In this document: positions 9,965 through 17,862 of the stretch, in pieces | How the letters are laid out: every line of letters begins with the position of its first letter | Numbering within the stretch: the first letter of the stretch is position 1 | From: Saccharothrix algeriensis | Lineage (GTDB): Bacteria; Actinomycetota; Actinomycetes; Mycobacteriales; Pseudonocardiaceae | NCBI RefSeq assembly: GCF_016907655.1 | Contig: NZ_JAFBCL010000001.1 | Coordinates: 2,824,001 to 2,888,000 of the forward strand | Length of the DNA: 64,000 nucleotides | Direction: 5' to 3' | Program-made: the position numbers and the translations under genes | The notes under the pieces: model-generated | Told to the model about the DNA's origin: nothing | Databases searched by the model: none | What the model saw: only the letters and a program-made list of their open reading frames with translations

Positions 9965-10942
9965 ATGCCAACCCCAGCGCGTGTTCTGCGACGTGCGGCA
10001 GCGTTGTTCGCGTGTGCCGCGACCCTGACGGCGTGCGGCCTGCTGCCGGGCTCCGAGGGCACGGGCCAGCCCGAGGTGGAGCGCACCACGCTGCGCATCG
10101 GCGTCATGCCGGTGGTCGACGTGGCCCCGCTGAAGCTGGCCCTCAACGAGAAGGTGTTCGAGAAGGCCGGCCTGTCGGTGCAGCTGGTGACGCTGAGCAG
10201 CGAGGCCGAGGGCATCAAGCAGCTCGACACCACGCTGGACATCACCTGGGCCAGCCACGTCAACCTGTTCCGCGCCGCCGCCGAGGGCACCCAGCTGCAG
10301 CTGCAGGGCGAGGCTTACCAGGCGGGTTCGAACACGATGGCCCTGGTCACGATCGACCCGGAGTACGACAGCCCGGCGAAGCTGGCCTCGCCGCGGATCG
10401 CGGTGAACAGCGCGACCGACCTCGGGGCGCTGACCACGAAGGCCGTGCTGGACACCGCCGGCGTCGAGCGGCAGCAGATCACCCTGAGCGAGATGCCGTT
10501 CGACCGCATGGTCGACGCGATGCGGTCCGAGCAGGTCGACGCGGCGTGGATGACCGAACCGTTCATCACCAAGGCGCAGAAGGACGTCGGCGCGCGGATC
10601 GTGACCGACACGGCGACCGGCCCGACCAAGGACTTCCCCATGTCGGGGTACGCGTCGAGCAAGAAGTTCGCCGAGGCCAACCCCCGCACGCTGGCCCTGT
10701 TCCGGCAGGTCCTGCGGGACGTCCAGCAGCTCGCGACGAACAGCAAGCTGTCCGTGCAGGACGCCCTGACCGGCTACGTCGACGTGGACCAGCAGACCGC
10801 CGCGCTGGTGTCAGTGGGCACGTTCCCGCTGTCGCTCAACCCGATCCGGCTCCAGCGGGTCTCCGACATGATGGACGCCGAGAACGCCCTGCCGAGCCGG
10901 CTGGACGTGCAGGACCTCCTTCCGCCGGGCACCACGAACTAG
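9965..10942 (+). CDS. NMT1/SsuA-like substrate-binding lipoprotein (orphan)
   Basis: This 325-residue protein has a lipoprotein signal peptide: basic MPTPARVLRRA, a hydrophobic stretch, and lipobox LTAC (Cys near residue 23). The mature part has the NMT1/SsuA fold: TTLRIGVMPVVDVAPLKLALNEKVFEKAGLSV at the start, then the pocket region ITWASHVNLFRAA. Relatives bind nitrate, sulfonates, taurine or thiamine-pyrimidine precursors. No permease or ATPase gene is adjacent, so it may serve a transporter elsewhere or act with the NIT-domain sensor CvnA encoded divergently. The ligand cannot be told from sequence. A strong terminator follows. Confidence 0.85.
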   Translation: MPTPARVLRRAAALFACAATLTACGLLPGSEGTGQPEVERTTLRIGVMPVVDVAPLKLALNEKVFEKAGLSVQLVTLSSEAEGIKQLDTTLDITWASHVNLFRAAAEGTQLQLQGEAYQAGSNTMALVTIDPEYDSPAKLASPRIAVNSATDLGALTTKAVLDTAGVERQQITLSEMPFDRMVDAMRSEQVDAAWMTEPFITKAQKDVGARIVTDTATGPTKDFPMSGYASSKKFAEANPRTLALFRQVLRDVQQLATNSKLSVQDALTGYVDVDQQTAALVSVGTFPLSLNPIRLQRVSDMMDAENALPSRLDVQDLLPPGTTN

Positions 10943-11017
10943 CCCGGCGCGCGGCGCGGCCGGGCGCCAGGGAACAACCCGGCGCGACCGGTCCGTTGCT
11001 GCCGGTGATTCTTTAGG

Positions 11018-11054
11018 GGGGCCTTCCGCGATCGCGCGGAAGGCCCCGGTTTTT
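11018..11054 (+). terminator. Rho-independent terminator of the binding lipoprotein gene
   Basis: A perfect 13-bp stem (11018-11030 with 11035-11047), a 4-nt loop, and a GGTTTTTG tract on the plus strand lie about 75 nt beyond the stop codon. The minus-strand gene that converges here ends just past it. Confidence 0.9.
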
Positions 11055-11055
11055 G

Positions 11056-11928
11056 TTATTCAGTCTTGACCATGCAGATCGTGGTAGCGGGCTGTGAGTA
11101 AACGAACACGGTCTCGCCGCCCTCGCACGCGTTCTCGTCCTCGACCGACGCGACCTTGGTCACCTTGTGGGTGGCCGACGAATCGCAGGTCACCTTGGTG
11201 GTTTTGCCCGCGACAATCGTGCCCTCCTGCTTGAAGCAGTCGCCCTCCCGGGCGTTGTAGACCAGGCACAGCTTGAAGCCGTTGCTGCGCCGGCCGCCGC
11301 GGCTGCTGTACTCGGAGTAGTCGCCGGACGGGCACGCGGCGGTGCTGCGGTCCAGGTTGACGGCCACCTTGAAGGCGGCCTCCGGCGACCCGCAGTCGAC
11401 CGTCGCCACGTCGGCCCTGCTCGCGCTCGCCGACTCGACCTTGACGCAGTCGCCGATCGCGGCGCGGCCGGGGCTGTCGGAGCCGGCGACGAAGCCGGCC
11501 ACCACGATGCCCGCGATGCCCAGGACCACCACGGCGATCAGCGCCTTGGCCCCGCTCGACGTCTTCTTGGCGGCCGGCGGCGGGAAGCCCTGCGGCTGAC
11601 CGGGGAAACCGGGCGGGCCGGCGGGCGGCGGGTAGCCGGGCGGCGGGTAGCCGGGCTGCTGGGCGTGACCGGGCTGGGGCGGGTAGCCGGGCTGCGGGTG
11701 GGCGGCCTGCGGGTAGCCGGCCTGCTGGGCGTAACCGGGGTGCTGCGGGTACGCCTGACCGGGCCCCTGGTAGGCGGGCGGGTAGCCCTGCGGCGGGCCG
11801 GGCTGGACCGGGTGGGCCTGCGGCTGGGCCGGGAAGCCCGGCGGCGGGGACGGCTGTCCCCAACCCGGCGCGGGCGGTTGGCCACCGGGCGGCGTGCCGT
11901 GGGGCGGTGGGGCGGGGGGCGTGGTCAC
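11056..11928 (-). CDS. Pro-rich, membrane-anchored eight-cysteine protein (LppU/SCO3897-like), paralogue 1
   Basis: The product (290 aa) starts with about 120 residues of Gly/Pro/Gln/Tyr repeats (PGYPPQPGHAQQPGY type). One TM segment follows (ALIAVVVLGIAGIVVAGFVAG, about residues 128-150), then an outside domain of about 135 residues. That domain has eight cysteines in the contexts GDC, VDCGS, ACPSG, LCLV, GDCF, VTCD, ACEGG and ICMV. The same eight recur in the next three genes, suggesting four disulfides. The architecture fits LppU/SCO3897-type proteins of unknown function. The GTG start has GAGAGGAACGCAGC upstream. It is the last of a four-gene tandem set on the minus strand. Confidence 0.8.
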   Translation of the reverse strand: MTTPPAPPPHGTPPGGQPPAPGWGQPSPPPGFPAQPQAHPVQPGPPQGYPPAYQGPGQAYPQHPGYAQQAGYPQAAHPQPGYPPQPGHAQQPGYPPPGYPPPAGPPGFPGQPQGFPPPAAKKTSSGAKALIAVVVLGIAGIVVAGFVAGSDSPGRAAIGDCVKVESASASRADVATVDCGSPEAAFKVAVNLDRSTAACPSGDYSEYSSRGGRRSNGFKLCLVYNAREGDCFKQEGTIVAGKTTKVTCDSSATHKVTKVASVEDENACEGGETVFVYSQPATTICMVKTE

Positions 11929-12145
11929 GCTGCGTTCCTCTCGGGTCGGACGAGCGGAACGTACCGCCGCGAGCCCGCCGGGCGCAGTCGTTTCGGCGCA
12001 TCCCGGTTCCGCGCGGGAACCCGGGCCCCGGGGAGTCGGGGCTCCCCGGGGTCGGCGTGCCGGGCCGCGTCGGGCCCGGGACCGGGGTGACCGGCGGCGG
12101 GGGCCGCCGGGGGCCGGGATGACCGGCGGCCGGGGCCGCCCGGGG

Positions 12146-12637
12146 TCAGGGCGCTTCGGCGGCGCGGGTGACGCAGTAGGTGACCGACGGCTCCGGGTAG
12201 ACCAGCTTGCGGTGCTCGCCGCAGTCCGCGGTGCCCTGGGCGGCCTTGAGGACCTTGATGGCGTCGGTGGCCGCGCAGTCGGCCTTGTGCAGGCCGGTCT
12301 CCCGGTCCTGCTGGTAGCAGGCGCCCTCGACGAAGTTCGGGATCAGGCACAGCGTCATCGGCCCGATGAAGGTCGAGTACGGCGAGCCGCCCTTGGGGCA
12401 CCGCGCCGAGTCGTCCACCACCTTGGCGACCTTGACGTTGGCCTGGTCGGACCCGCAGTCCAGCGGCTGGTAGCGGCGCTGGTCGTCCTGCTTCGAGACG
12501 TTCGCGCAGTCACCGGGCGCGGGCTTGGGCGCCTCGTCACCGCCGCCGGCCATGGTGAGCGCGAACAAGCCCAGGACCACGACGACGGCCGCACCGACGC
12601 CCCATCCGATCTTCCGCATGGTCAGGGTCATCGGCAC
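12146..12637 (-). CDS. Membrane-anchored eight-cysteine protein, paralogue 2 (short form)
   Basis: This is the shortest of the four paralogues (163 aa or slightly less). It has almost no cytoplasmic region: MRKIGWGVGAAVVVVLGLFALTMA is directly a TM or signal-anchor segment. The eight-cysteine domain follows (GDCANV, LDCGSD, RCPKGG, LCLIPN, GACYQQ, ADCAAT, ADCGEH, YCVTRA). Three possible starts lie within 18 nt: GTG at 12637, ATG at 12631 and ATG at 12619. None has a strong ribosome site, so the exact N-terminus is uncertain. Function unknown. Confidence 0.72.
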   Translation of the reverse strand: MPMTLTMRKIGWGVGAAVVVVLGLFALTMAGGGDEAPKPAPGDCANVSKQDDQRRYQPLDCGSDQANVKVAKVVDDSARCPKGGSPYSTFIGPMTLCLIPNFVEGACYQQDRETGLHKADCAATDAIKVLKAAQGTADCGEHRKLVYPEPSVTYCVTRAAEAP

Positions 12638-12674
12638 GGCCGCGCGCCGGGTTGACCGGGTTCACCTCATGTGG

Positions 12675-13583
12675 TTACAAGTCCGCCGGTGCGACGCAGT
12701 ACGTGACCGCGGGCTCCGGGTAAGCCATGCCAGCGCTGTCCGGGCACCGACCGAGGTCGTTGGAGCCCTTGATGACCTGGGTGACCTTCAGCGCGTCGGG
12801 GCTGGTGCAGTCGCCCTTGACGAACCCCATGCCGTCGTCGGACACGTAGCAGGCGCCCTCGGCCATGTTCGGCAGCAGGCACAGCTTGTAGCCGTCGCCG
12901 ACGCTGGACGACGGGGACACCTCGGTGTAGAGACCTTCCTCCGGGCAGACCGCCTCGGCGTTGTCGAGCACCTTGCCGACCTGGTAGGACGCCTTGTCGT
13001 CGTCGCAGTCCAGGGTCTTGACGTCGGCGCGGTCGTCGCTCTGCTCGGTGAGGCTCACGCAGTCGCCGGCCGCGGCGGTCGCGTTGTTGGTCACGAAGTA
13101 GCGGACGGCGAAGAAGCCGGCGACGATCAGGACCAGGGCGAGCACGCCGAACAGGACCGGCTTGGCCCGGTTGCCCGCCTTGGCGGGCTCGTCGCGCTCC
13201 TCGTCGTCGGGCGAGACCAGGTAGCGCTGCTGCCCGGCGCCGCCCGCGGGCGCGGCGGGCGGGGTGGCGGCGGACCGGCCGGCGAGCAGGTCGGCGGCGG
13301 TCGCGGCCTCGTCGGCGTGCGTCGCCGCGGGCGTCGCGGGGTTCGCCGGGGCCGCGGGGTTCACGGGGTTCGCCGGGGTCGCGGGGTCGGCGGCCTTGCC
13401 GGCGGTCGCCGGGTCCGCGGGCGTGGCGGGGTTCGCCGGGGAGGTGGGGGCGGGGGTCGCGGGAGCCGCGGGCGATGCGCCGCCCGGCTCGGCCGCCGGC
13501 TCCCCGGCTCCGGCCTGACCCGCGGTGGCCGCGGCCCCCGGCTCGGGCACGTCCTGGGCGGGCTGCTTCGGCTCGTTGCTCAT
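12675..13583 (-). CDS. Ala/Pro-rich membrane-anchored eight-cysteine protein, paralogue 3
   Basis: The product (302 aa) begins MSNEPKQPAQDVPEPG and has about 130 residues of Ala/Pro/Thr/Asn repeats (NPATPADPATAGKAADPAT type). A basic KAGNRAKP turn, a TM segment (VLFGVLALVLIVAGFFAVRYFV) and the eight-cysteine domain follow (GDCVSL, LDCDDD, VCPEEG, LCLLPN, GACYVS, GDCTSP, RCPDSA, YCVAPA). The second of two nearby ATGs is preferred because GCGAGG lies at a good distance from it. The low-complexity tail differs in composition from paralogue 1, so the N-terminal regions have diverged faster than the domain. Confidence 0.78.
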   Translation of the reverse strand: MSNEPKQPAQDVPEPGAAATAGQAGAGEPAAEPGGASPAAPATPAPTSPANPATPADPATAGKAADPATPANPVNPAAPANPATPAATHADEAATAADLLAGRSAATPPAAPAGGAGQQRYLVSPDDEERDEPAKAGNRAKPVLFGVLALVLIVAGFFAVRYFVTNNATAAAGDCVSLTEQSDDRADVKTLDCDDDKASYQVGKVLDNAEAVCPEEGLYTEVSPSSSVGDGYKLCLLPNMAEGACYVSDDGMGFVKGDCTSPDALKVTQVIKGSNDLGRCPDSAGMAYPEPAVTYCVAPADL

Positions 13584-13650
13584 GATCATCCTCGCTGGAC
13601 GGGTGCGCGTGACGCCCCAGAAGGTAGCGCCCGCGCACCCGCCCCCGCGC

Positions 13651-14235
13651 TCAGGCGCTCTCGCCGGGTGCGAAGCAGAACACCTGCTTCGGCTCCGGGA
13701 AGGCCATCGGCGCGTTGTCCTCGCACGCGGTCTCGTCGTCGGAGTCCTTGACGTGCTTGACCAGCTTGAGCGCGCCGGACTGGCCGCAGTCGACGGCCGG
13801 GCGGCCCATCCGGTTGAGGTCGCCGTTCAGCTCGTAGCAGGAGCCCTCCTGGAACACCGGGATCAGGCACAGCTTCGAGTCCGGGCCGCGGCGCGCGGTC
13901 TCGGTGTACTCGTCGTAGGTGCCGCCGCAGGACTCCCCGGTGGAGCCGAGCACCTTGGCGATGGAGTAGTTGGCTTCGGCCGTGCCGCAGTCCACGGTCT
14001 TGAACTCGGGCTTGGTCGACGTGCCGGTCAGGCTGGCGCAGTCGCCGGCCTTCGACTGGGCGGCGTCGCTGGTGAAGTAGTTGATGCCGTAGACGACCAA
14101 GCCCGCCACGATCAAGCCGGCCACCGCGGACAGGATGCGGACCGGCAGGCTCTTCTTCTTCGGCGCCGCCGGCTCCTGGTGCTGCTGCGGGGCCGGTGGG
14201 GTGTTGGGGGTGGGCGCGGGCGCGTCCGTGCTCAT
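13651..14235 (-). CDS. Membrane-anchored eight-cysteine protein, paralogue 4
   Basis: The product (194 aa) has a short Pro/Gln-rich cytoplasmic part (MSTDAPAPTPNTPPAPQQHQ), a basic KKKSLPVR, and a TM segment (ILSAVAGLIVAGLVVYGINYF). An outside domain with eight cysteines follows (GDCASL, VDCGTA, SCGGTY, LCLIPV, GSCYEL, VDCGQS, ACEDNA, FCFAPG). It is the first gene of the tandem set. The start has GAAGGTCATC upstream. The upstream side faces the XPB helicase gene, which is transcribed the other way. Function unknown. Confidence 0.78.
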   Translation of the reverse strand: MSTDAPAPTPNTPPAPQQHQEPAAPKKKSLPVRILSAVAGLIVAGLVVYGINYFTSDAAQSKAGDCASLTGTSTKPEFKTVDCGTAEANYSIAKVLGSTGESCGGTYDEYTETARRGPDSKLCLIPVFQEGSCYELNGDLNRMGRPAVDCGQSGALKLVKHVKDSDDETACEDNAPMAFPEPKQVFCFAPGESA

Positions 14236-14447
14236 GATGACCTTCGTTCGGTTCAGGGACCCCGCTGGTTCCGCGCGATTCCGCGCGAGCGGGAACGAGG
14301 GGCAAGCTACCCACTGACCCATCCGGGTGTACGGGGATTTATCGAACCGAGTCCGTGAACACCGCGTGTGACCGTGCCCACGCGCGGTCACCGACTTGCA
14401 CCTGGTTGGAACACTGGGGGGTACGCCAACGACAGGAGTGCGCTCTC

Positions 14448-16109
14448 GTGACCGACGGCCCTTTGATCGTCCAGTCGGACAAGACCCTGCTGCTGGAGGT
14501 CGACCACCCGCTGTCCGACGACGCGCGCACCGCCATCGCGCCGTTCGCCGAGCTGGAGCGCGCCCCCGAGCACGTCCACACCTACCGGGTCACCCCGCTC
14601 GCGCTGTGGAACGCGCGCGCCGCCGGCCACGACGCCGAGCAGGTGGTCGACGCCCTGGTCCGGTTCTCCCGCTACCCCGTGCCGCAGCCGCTGCTGGTGG
14701 ACGTGGTCGACACGATGGGCCGGTTCGGCCGGCTCCAGCTGAGCAACCACCCGGCGCACGGCCTGGTGCTCGCCTCGCTGGACCGCGCGGTGCTGGAGGA
14801 GGTGCTCCGGCACAAGAAGGTCAAGCCGATGCTGGGCGCGCGCATCGACGACGACACCGTGGTCGTGCACCCCAGCGAGCGCGGCCGGCTCAAGCAGCTG
14901 CTGCTCAAGGTCGGCTGGCCCGCCGAGGACCTGGCCGGGTACGTCGACGGCGAGGCGCACCCGATCGAGCTGGTGGAGGACGGCTGGCGGCTGCGCGACT
15001 ACCAGCGGCTCGCGGCGCAGGCGTTCTGGGCGGGCGGCTCGGGGGTCGTGGTGCTGCCCTGCGGCGCGGGCAAGACGCTGGTCGGCGCGGCGGCGATGGC
15101 CGAGGCAGGCGCGACCACCCTGATCCTGGTGACGAACACCGTCGCGGGCAGGCAGTGGAAGCGGGAGCTGGTGGCGCGGACGTCGCTGACCGAGGACGAG
15201 GTCGGCGAGTACTCCGGCGAGCGCAAGGAGATCCGCCCGGTCACCATCGCCACCTACCAGGTGATCACCCGCAAGTCGAAGGGCGAGTACAAGCACCTGG
15301 AGCTGTTCGACTCGCGCGACTGGGGCCTCATCGTCTACGACGAGGTGCACCTGCTGCCCGCGCCGGTGTTCCGGATGACGGCCGACCTCCAGTCCCGGCG
15401 GCGGCTGGGCCTGACCGCGACCCTGGTCCGCGAGGACGGCCAGGAGGGCGACGTGTTCTCGCTGATCGGCCCGAAGCGGTACGACGTGCCGTGGCGCGAC
15501 ATCGAGGCGCAGGGCTGGATCGCCCCGGCGGAGTGCACCGAGGTCCGCGTGACGCTGACCGACGGCGAACGCCTGGAGTACGCGACCGCCGAGCCGGAGG
15601 AGCGCTACAAGCTGTGCTCGACGGCCCGCACGAAGCTGCCCGTGGTGCGCGCCGTCCTGGACCGGCACGCCGGTGAGCCGACGCTGGTGATCGGCGCCTA
15701 CCTGGACCAGCTGGAGGCGCTGGGCGAGGCGCTGGGCGCGCCGGTCATCCAGGGTTCGACGAAGAACAAGGAGCGCGAGCAGCTGTTCGACGCGTTCCGG
15801 CGCGGCGAGCTGCGCACGCTCGTGGTGTCCAAGGTGGCGAACTTCTCGATCGACCTGCCGGAAGCCTCCGTCGCCGTGCAGGTGTCGGGGACGTTCGGGT
15901 CGCGCCAGGAGGAGGCCCAGCGGCTGGGCCGGCTGCTGCGCCCCAAGGGCGACGGCCGCCAGGCGCACTTCTACTCGGTGGTCTCGCGCGACACCCTCGA
16001 CACCGACTACGCGGCGCACCGGCAGCGGTTCCTCGCCGAGCAGGGGTACGCGTACCGGATCGTCGACGCCGACGACCTGCTCGGGCCCGAGCTGCCCGAG
16101 GTCGGCTGA
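14448..16109 (+). CDS. XPB/Rad25-type DNA helicase (bacterial ERCC3 homologue)
   Basis: This 553-residue SF2 helicase starts at a GTG 9 nt after AGGAG (VTDGPLIVQSDKTLLLEVDHP). An N-terminal damage-recognition-like region is followed by helicase motifs: LRDYQRLAAQAFW (Q region), motif I VVLPCGAGKT, motif Ia TNTVAGRQWKRE, motif II YDEVHLL (DEVH), motif III LGLTATL, and motif VI QRLGRLLRP. In archaea and eukaryotes XPB unwinds DNA in repair and transcription; bacterial XPB has ATP-dependent 3'-5' helicase activity. Its usual partner gene lies 10 kb upstream on the same strand. Length and motifs look complete. Confidence 0.93.
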   Translation: MTDGPLIVQSDKTLLLEVDHPLSDDARTAIAPFAELERAPEHVHTYRVTPLALWNARAAGHDAEQVVDALVRFSRYPVPQPLLVDVVDTMGRFGRLQLSNHPAHGLVLASLDRAVLEEVLRHKKVKPMLGARIDDDTVVVHPSERGRLKQLLLKVGWPAEDLAGYVDGEAHPIELVEDGWRLRDYQRLAAQAFWAGGSGVVVLPCGAGKTLVGAAAMAEAGATTLILVTNTVAGRQWKRELVARTSLTEDEVGEYSGERKEIRPVTIATYQVITRKSKGEYKHLELFDSRDWGLIVYDEVHLLPAPVFRMTADLQSRRRLGLTATLVREDGQEGDVFSLIGPKRYDVPWRDIEAQGWIAPAECTEVRVTLTDGERLEYATAEPEERYKLCSTARTKLPVVRAVLDRHAGEPTLVIGAYLDQLEALGEALGAPVIQGSTKNKEREQLFDAFRRGELRTLVVSKVANFSIDLPEASVAVQVSGTFGSRQEEAQRLGRLLRPKGDGRQAHFYSVVSRDTLDTDYAAHRQRFLAEQGYAYRIVDADDLLGPELPEVG

Positions 16110-16247
16110 CCGGGGTTCGCCGGACCGGGCGAACCCCCGCGCCCCCTCCGGCGACCTGCCCGGGTCGGGCCGCCCGGCGGCGCTGCCGCCGGACCGCCCG
16201 CCGCGCTAGGTTGGCCACCGGACTTCGGCCCGACGATCGGGTGGTGC

Positions 16248-16889
16248 ATGACTGTGGTGGTGCGGCTCCGGCCGGCGCCGTGCTGGTGGGTGTGGCGACC
16301 GGGCGCCGACCGGGGGCCCGCGACGCGCCTGGCCGCGCGGCGGACCGGGCGGGCCAGGTCGCGGGCGCTGGCGGCGGTGGCCGTGCCGACGGCGTGCGCG
16401 GCGGCGCTGCTCGCGCCGGAGCTGTGGTCGGCCGCCCTGCTCGCGAGCGCGCCGCTGCTGTTCGCGGGCGGGGCGCTGCTGCTGCGCCGCGTCCCGGAGG
16501 GGGAGGCGGTGCGGGCGGCGAGCCCGCGGGACGTCGTGCACTGCGAGCAGTTCGCCGACGCGGTCCAGCAGCGGCGCGCGCAGCGGCTGTGCGAGGACTT
16601 CCACGTGGTGCGGAAGGGCGCGGACCCGGCCCGGCTGCCCCACGTCGAGCTGCTGCTGTGGCAGGCGCTGGTGGCGCTGCGGGACAGCCAGGAGGTGCGG
16701 GAGACCCTCGCCCGGACCACCAACCGGCCCGGCCGGGCCGCCGCCGTCGCCGAGCCGGCCCGCGCGCTGGCCGACCTCGACCGCCGGGTGGACCGGTTCG
16801 CCGCCGCGCTGCGCATCGCGGGCGAGGAGCAGGACCCGCGGCTGGCGGCGAGCGCGCTCCGCCGCGCCGCCGCGCTGGGCCCGATCTAG
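16248..16889 (+). CDS. Hypothetical membrane protein (213 aa)
   Basis: I do not recognise a family. The N-terminal 36 residues are basic and Trp-rich. Two hydrophobic segments follow (about residues 40-58, ALAAVAVPTACAAALLAP, and 60-78, SAALLASAPLLFAGGALLL). Then comes a soluble helical C-terminal region rich in Arg and Ala. No motif suggests an enzyme. A TAGGTT at 16207-16212 could be a -10. The start has no clear ribosome site, so the N-terminus may be shorter. It ends 10 nt before menC. Confidence 0.6.
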   Translation: MTVVVRLRPAPCWWVWRPGADRGPATRLAARRTGRARSRALAAVAVPTACAAALLAPELWSAALLASAPLLFAGGALLLRRVPEGEAVRAASPRDVVHCEQFADAVQQRRAQRLCEDFHVVRKGADPARLPHVELLLWQALVALRDSQEVRETLARTTNRPGRAAAVAEPARALADLDRRVDRFAAALRIAGEEQDPRLAASALRRAAALGPI

Positions 16890-16892
16890 GCT
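16887..16892 (+). promoter_or_regulatory. -10-like TAGGCT exactly 7 nt before menC
   Basis: TAGGCT, 7 nt, GTG. The hexamer includes the TAG stop codon of the preceding gene. No Shine-Dalgarno lies between it and the start, suggesting a leaderless menC transcript. Confidence 0.5.
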
Positions 16893-16899
16893 CTCCCCC

Positions 16900-17853
16900 G
16901 TGCTCGTCTACTCGATCCCCCTGCGCAACCGGTTCCGCGGCATCACCGTCCGGGAGGGCGTGCTGCTGGAGGGCCCGCGCGGGTGGGGCGAGTTCTGCGC
17001 GTTCCTCGACTACTCGGACGCCGAGTGCGCGCCGTGGCTGGCGTGCGCGGTCGAGTCGGCCACCGAGGGGTGGCCCGCCCCGGTGCGCGACCGGGTCCCG
17101 GTCAACTGCACGGTGCCGGTGGTGTCGCCGGAGCGGGCGCACCGGATCGTCGCGGAGTCGGGGTGCTCGACGGCGAAGGTCAAGGTGGCCGACCTGGGCT
17201 CGTCGCTGTCCGACGACCTGGAGCGCGTGGCGGCGGTGCGGGACGCGCTCGGGCCCTCCGGCGCGGTGCGGGTGGACGCGAACACCGCGTGGGACGTCGA
17301 CACGGCGGTCCGCGCGATCCGCGAGCTGGACCGGGCGGCGGGCGGCCTGGAGTACGCGGAGCAGCCGTGCCCCTCGATCGAGGAGCTGGCGGCCGTGCGG
17401 CGGCGGGTGGACGTGCGGATCGCGGCCGACGAGTCGATCCGGCGGGCCGAGGACCCGCTGCGGGTGGCCGTGGCCGGGGCCGCGGACATCGCGGTGGTCA
17501 AGGTCGCGCCGCTGGGCGGGGTGCGGCGGGCGCTGGAGGTCGCCGAGGCGTGCGGGCTGCCGTGCGTGGTGTCGTCGGCGGTGGAGACGTCGGTGGGCAT
17601 GGCGGCGGGGCTGGCGCTGGCCGGCGCGCTGCCGGAGCTGGACTTCGCGTGCGGGCTCGGCACGCTGTCGCTGCTGGACGGCGACGTGGCGCACGAGTCG
17701 CTGCGCCCGGTGGGCGGCCTGCTGCCGGTGCCGGTGGCGGCGCCCGCGCCGGACCGGTTCGCGGAGTTCGCGGCCGACCCGGCCACGACGCGCCGCTGGG
17801 AGGACCGCGTGGCCCGCGTGGCCGCCGCGTCGCCGGCCGCCCTCACCTGGTGA
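16900..17853 (+). CDS. menC: o-Succinylbenzoate synthase
   Basis: MenC dehydrates SHCHC to o-succinylbenzoate in menaquinone synthesis. The 317-residue protein belongs to the enolase superfamily: STAKVKVAD holds the catalytic Lys, VRVDANTAW the first metal ligand, LEYAEQP the second, IAADES the third, and VVKVAPLGG the second Lys. SSAVETSVGMAAG is the usual MenC C-terminal motif. Length is typical for actinobacteria (about 310-330 aa). It is an isolated men gene. It converges with the GHL15 gene, with a 9-nt gap. Confidence 0.93.
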   Translation: MLVYSIPLRNRFRGITVREGVLLEGPRGWGEFCAFLDYSDAECAPWLACAVESATEGWPAPVRDRVPVNCTVPVVSPERAHRIVAESGCSTAKVKVADLGSSLSDDLERVAAVRDALGPSGAVRVDANTAWDVDTAVRAIRELDRAAGGLEYAEQPCPSIEELAAVRRRVDVRIAADESIRRAEDPLRVAVAGAADIAVVKVAPLGGVRRALEVAEACGLPCVVSSAVETSVGMAAGLALAGALPELDFACGLGTLSLLDGDVAHESLRPVGGLLPVPVAAPAPDRFAEFAADPATTRRWEDRVARVAAASPAALTW

Positions 17854-17862
17854 GCGGAGCGG

